Assembly: GCA_013139755.1 (NCBI GenBank)
Contig: WTAG01000686.1
Span: forward strand, 1 to 7,853
DNA: 7,853 nt
Reading direction: 5' to 3'
Source of the DNA: Methylomarinum sp.
GTDB taxonomy: Bacteria > Pseudomonadota > Gammaproteobacteria > Methylococcales > Methylomonadaceae
Made by a program: the position numbers and the translations under genes. The notes under the pieces are model-generated. The model saw only the letters and a list, made by a program, of their open reading frames with translations. It had not been told where the DNA came from and ran no database searches. Numbering within the stretch: position 1 is the first letter of the stretch; each line of letters opens with the position of its first letter. Positions 6,234-7,853 of this stretch are shown in pieces.

Positions 6234-7805
6234 CTATGCCATATCAATCTGATTTTTATCTAAAAATTCATTGGCATACTTTAGATAGACTTTTTCTTTA
6301 ATAAAAGCATCAAATAAATCAGGATCTACATGATTACCCTCTTTCATTTTCGTCAGAATAGCGATTGCCTCTGATAATTTTTTACCTTCTTTATAAGGTC
6401 TATCTTTTGCCGTGAGTGCTTCAAAAATATCTGCAATTGCCATAACACGGGCCTGAACAGACATCTGTTCACGTTTTAAACCTTTGGGGTAACCCTTTCC
6501 ATCCATTCTTTCATGATGTCCACCGGCATATTCGGGTACATTTTTAAGGTGCTTGGGGAAATTGATTTTATCTAACATTGATATGGTTGCATTAATATGA
6601 TGATTGATAATTCCTCTTTCCTCACTGGTTAATGTTCCTTTGACAATCGTCAGGTTATCGGCTTCATTTTTTGATAATACAGGAACGTTTAGATTAGAAA
6701 GAGTCCAACGTTGACCACACATTGCTAAAATTCGATCCTGATCTGATTTGTCCATAAACTCCCCACCGGTATTGGCTTTTTTAATGAAATCAAAATCATT
6801 ATCGAGTTGGCTTATTCTGTCCTGATAGGTTTTTTCTATCATCTCTTTGTTATCAGGTGATGTGTTTATTTGCTTAAGCATTGCAATTTCTGCATCCCTT
6901 TTTAATACTTCAAAACGCGTTTCTATTAACTCAATTCGGTCGAAAATTGTTTCCAGTTTAGTTGATTTATCAACCACGTATTCAGGTGTGGTAATTTTCC
7001 CACAATCATGTAGCCAGCCGGCTATTTTTAACTCATAACGATCCTTATCTGTCATGGTAAAAGATTTAAGATAGCTATTTTTACTATTGTGAGCTGCCTC
7101 AGCCAAAAGTAATGTTAATGCGGGGACTCTACGACAATGGCCACCTGTATAAGGTGACTTATCATCAATTGCGGTAGCAATTAACTGAATTAATGACTCA
7201 AACATACCTTCTAAATCATCTATTAGATACTGTTTGGTCAATACAGTGGCTGCAAAAGAGGCTAAGGTCTCGGTAAATCGCTGTGAAATTTCATCAAAAG
7301 CGATGATAACACCGGAAGGTTTATCTATTGCATTGATCAACTGTAAAACACCAATGGTATCGCCTTCATGATTTTTCATTGGTACCGCTAAAAAAGATTG
7401 GGATCGATAGTTATTTAATTGATCAAATTTTTTGGTCCCTGAAAAATCAAATGTTTCATCCGTATAGGCATTAATTATATTGATAGGGGCGTTCTTATGA
7501 TAAGAACAACTGACAACATTCGAATTGTTTTTACTGCCATCTGCAATAAATAATGGGATAGGAGGCATATCAACTGAATTACCTGAAATGCCGCCCAACG
7601 ATATCCCCAAAGACTTGGATTGTACAATTTCCATAGACATCTCATTGTCTTTTACAAGGTATAAAGTCCCACCATCAGCCCCAGTAATTTTAATTGCGCC
7701 TTCCACGATATCTTGCAATAGTTTTACAGGATTCTTTTCTGCTGAAATGGCGATGCCAATATTAATTAACTCATCAAGTTGGTTAATAATTTTATGTTCA
7801 GGCAT
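6234..7805 (-). CDS. GAF plus HD-GYP protein, probable c-di-GMP phosphodiesterase
   Basis: This 523-residue cytoplasmic protein has no membrane span. The N-terminal GAF domain (about 20-190; GALKI-like TGADGGTLYLV at 41-51, FLAVPMKN and GVLQLIN at 138-158) probably binds a small ligand. The HD-GYP domain (about 200-505) should hydrolyse cyclic di-GMP. Visible metal ligands are H223 (YTGGHCRR), H266-D267 (HDCGK), H403 (in INHHI), H430-H431 (GGHHERMDGKGYP) and D459 (IADIFEALTAKDRPY); GYP is at 438-440. The glutamate found four residues before the first His in trinuclear HD-GYPs is Tyr219 here, which suggests a binuclear site (inference). Between HDCGK and H403 there are about 136 residues rather than about 30: an insert of about 105 residues, largely charged and helical. 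ATG 7805 has a weak AGAGA just upstream. The upstream neighbour is outside the window. Confidence 0.92.
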   Translation of the reverse strand: MPEHKIINQLDELINIGIAISAEKNPVKLLQDIVEGAIKITGADGGTLYLVKDNEMSMEIVQSKSLGISLGGISGNSVDMPPIPLFIADGSKNNSNVVSCSYHKNAPINIINAYTDETFDFSGTKKFDQLNNYRSQSFLAVPMKNHEGDTIGVLQLINAIDKPSGVIIAFDEISQRFTETLASFAATVLTKQYLIDDLEGMFESLIQLIATAIDDKSPYTGGHCRRVPALTLLLAEAAHNSKNSYLKSFTMTDKDRYELKIAGWLHDCGKITTPEYVVDKSTKLETIFDRIELIETRFEVLKRDAEIAMLKQINTSPDNKEMIEKTYQDRISQLDNDFDFIKKANTGGEFMDKSDQDRILAMCGQRWTLSNLNVPVLSKNEADNLTIVKGTLTSEERGIINHHINATISMLDKINFPKHLKNVPEYAGGHHERMDGKGYPKGLKREQMSVQARVMAIADIFEALTAKDRPYKEGKKLSEAIAILTKMKEGNHVDPDLFDAFIKEKVYLKYANEFLDKNQIDMA

Positions 7806-7853
7806 ATATTCTCTTGTGTTGTTGGTCAGTTAAAAAAGGAAGAAGCAAGCGGT

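Noticed and set aside
6110..6247. 46-residue N-terminal extension of MoxR from TTG 6247
   Set aside because: It overlaps the end of the HD-GYP gene, has no family resemblance, and the standard MoxR N-terminus begins at ATG 6109 giving the usual length.
7525..7833. Plus-strand 102-codon frame opposite the GAF domain
   Set aside because: It mirrors the well-supported GAF coding sequence on the other strand and has no independent support.

Overview
The window is 7,853 bases of a moderately AT-rich (roughly 40% G+C by eye) bacterial chromosome. It looks gammaproteobacterial: it carries a TgpA-type membrane transglutaminase in a MoxR/DUF58 cluster, and a HupE/UreJ-like protein next to a 'transmembrane anchor' protein of a kind I associate with Proteobacteria. 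The protein flavour would fit a methanotroph or sulfur oxidiser of moderate GC, but no marker gene fixes the genus. Every gene I can support lies on the minus strand, so transcription runs from the right edge to the left.

From right to left: (1) 7805-6234 encodes a GAF plus HD-GYP protein, a probable cyclic-di-GMP phosphodiesterase, with an unusually long insert in the HD-GYP domain. (2) 6109-2176 is a compact three-gene cluster: a MoxR AAA+ ATPase, a DUF58 protein and a TgpA-like transglutaminase. MoxR and DUF58 are 5 bases apart. DUF58 and the transglutaminase are separated by a decayed dyad repeat that reaches the edge of the transglutaminase gene. The MoxR-DUF58-transglutaminase set is a widespread cell-envelope module; the ATPase and DUF58 protein probably act as chaperone and adaptor for a membrane or periplasmic client. 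(3) 2175-1837 is 339 bases without a convincing gene. It holds a perfect 10-base direct repeat whose two copies, read on the minus strand, each resemble an extended -10 promoter element upstream of hupE. (4) 1836-80 is a second tight cluster: a HupE/UreJ-family membrane protein, a single-span 'transmembrane anchor' protein (1 base between genes) and the N-terminal part of a fatty-acid desaturase (19 bases between genes, strong Shine-Dalgarno).

The desaturase stops after 162 codons. It keeps the first two histidine clusters but lacks the third cluster and the C-terminal half. A different reading frame, open to the left edge, starts inside its end and could be a new partial gene.

The most interesting points are the broken desaturase junction, the HupE-anchor-desaturase gene set with a predicted mature N-terminal histidine on HupE, the HD-GYP insertion, and the repeat element inside the MoxR operon. 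I see no tRNA, rRNA, CRISPR array, complete insertion sequence or convincing intrinsic terminator.
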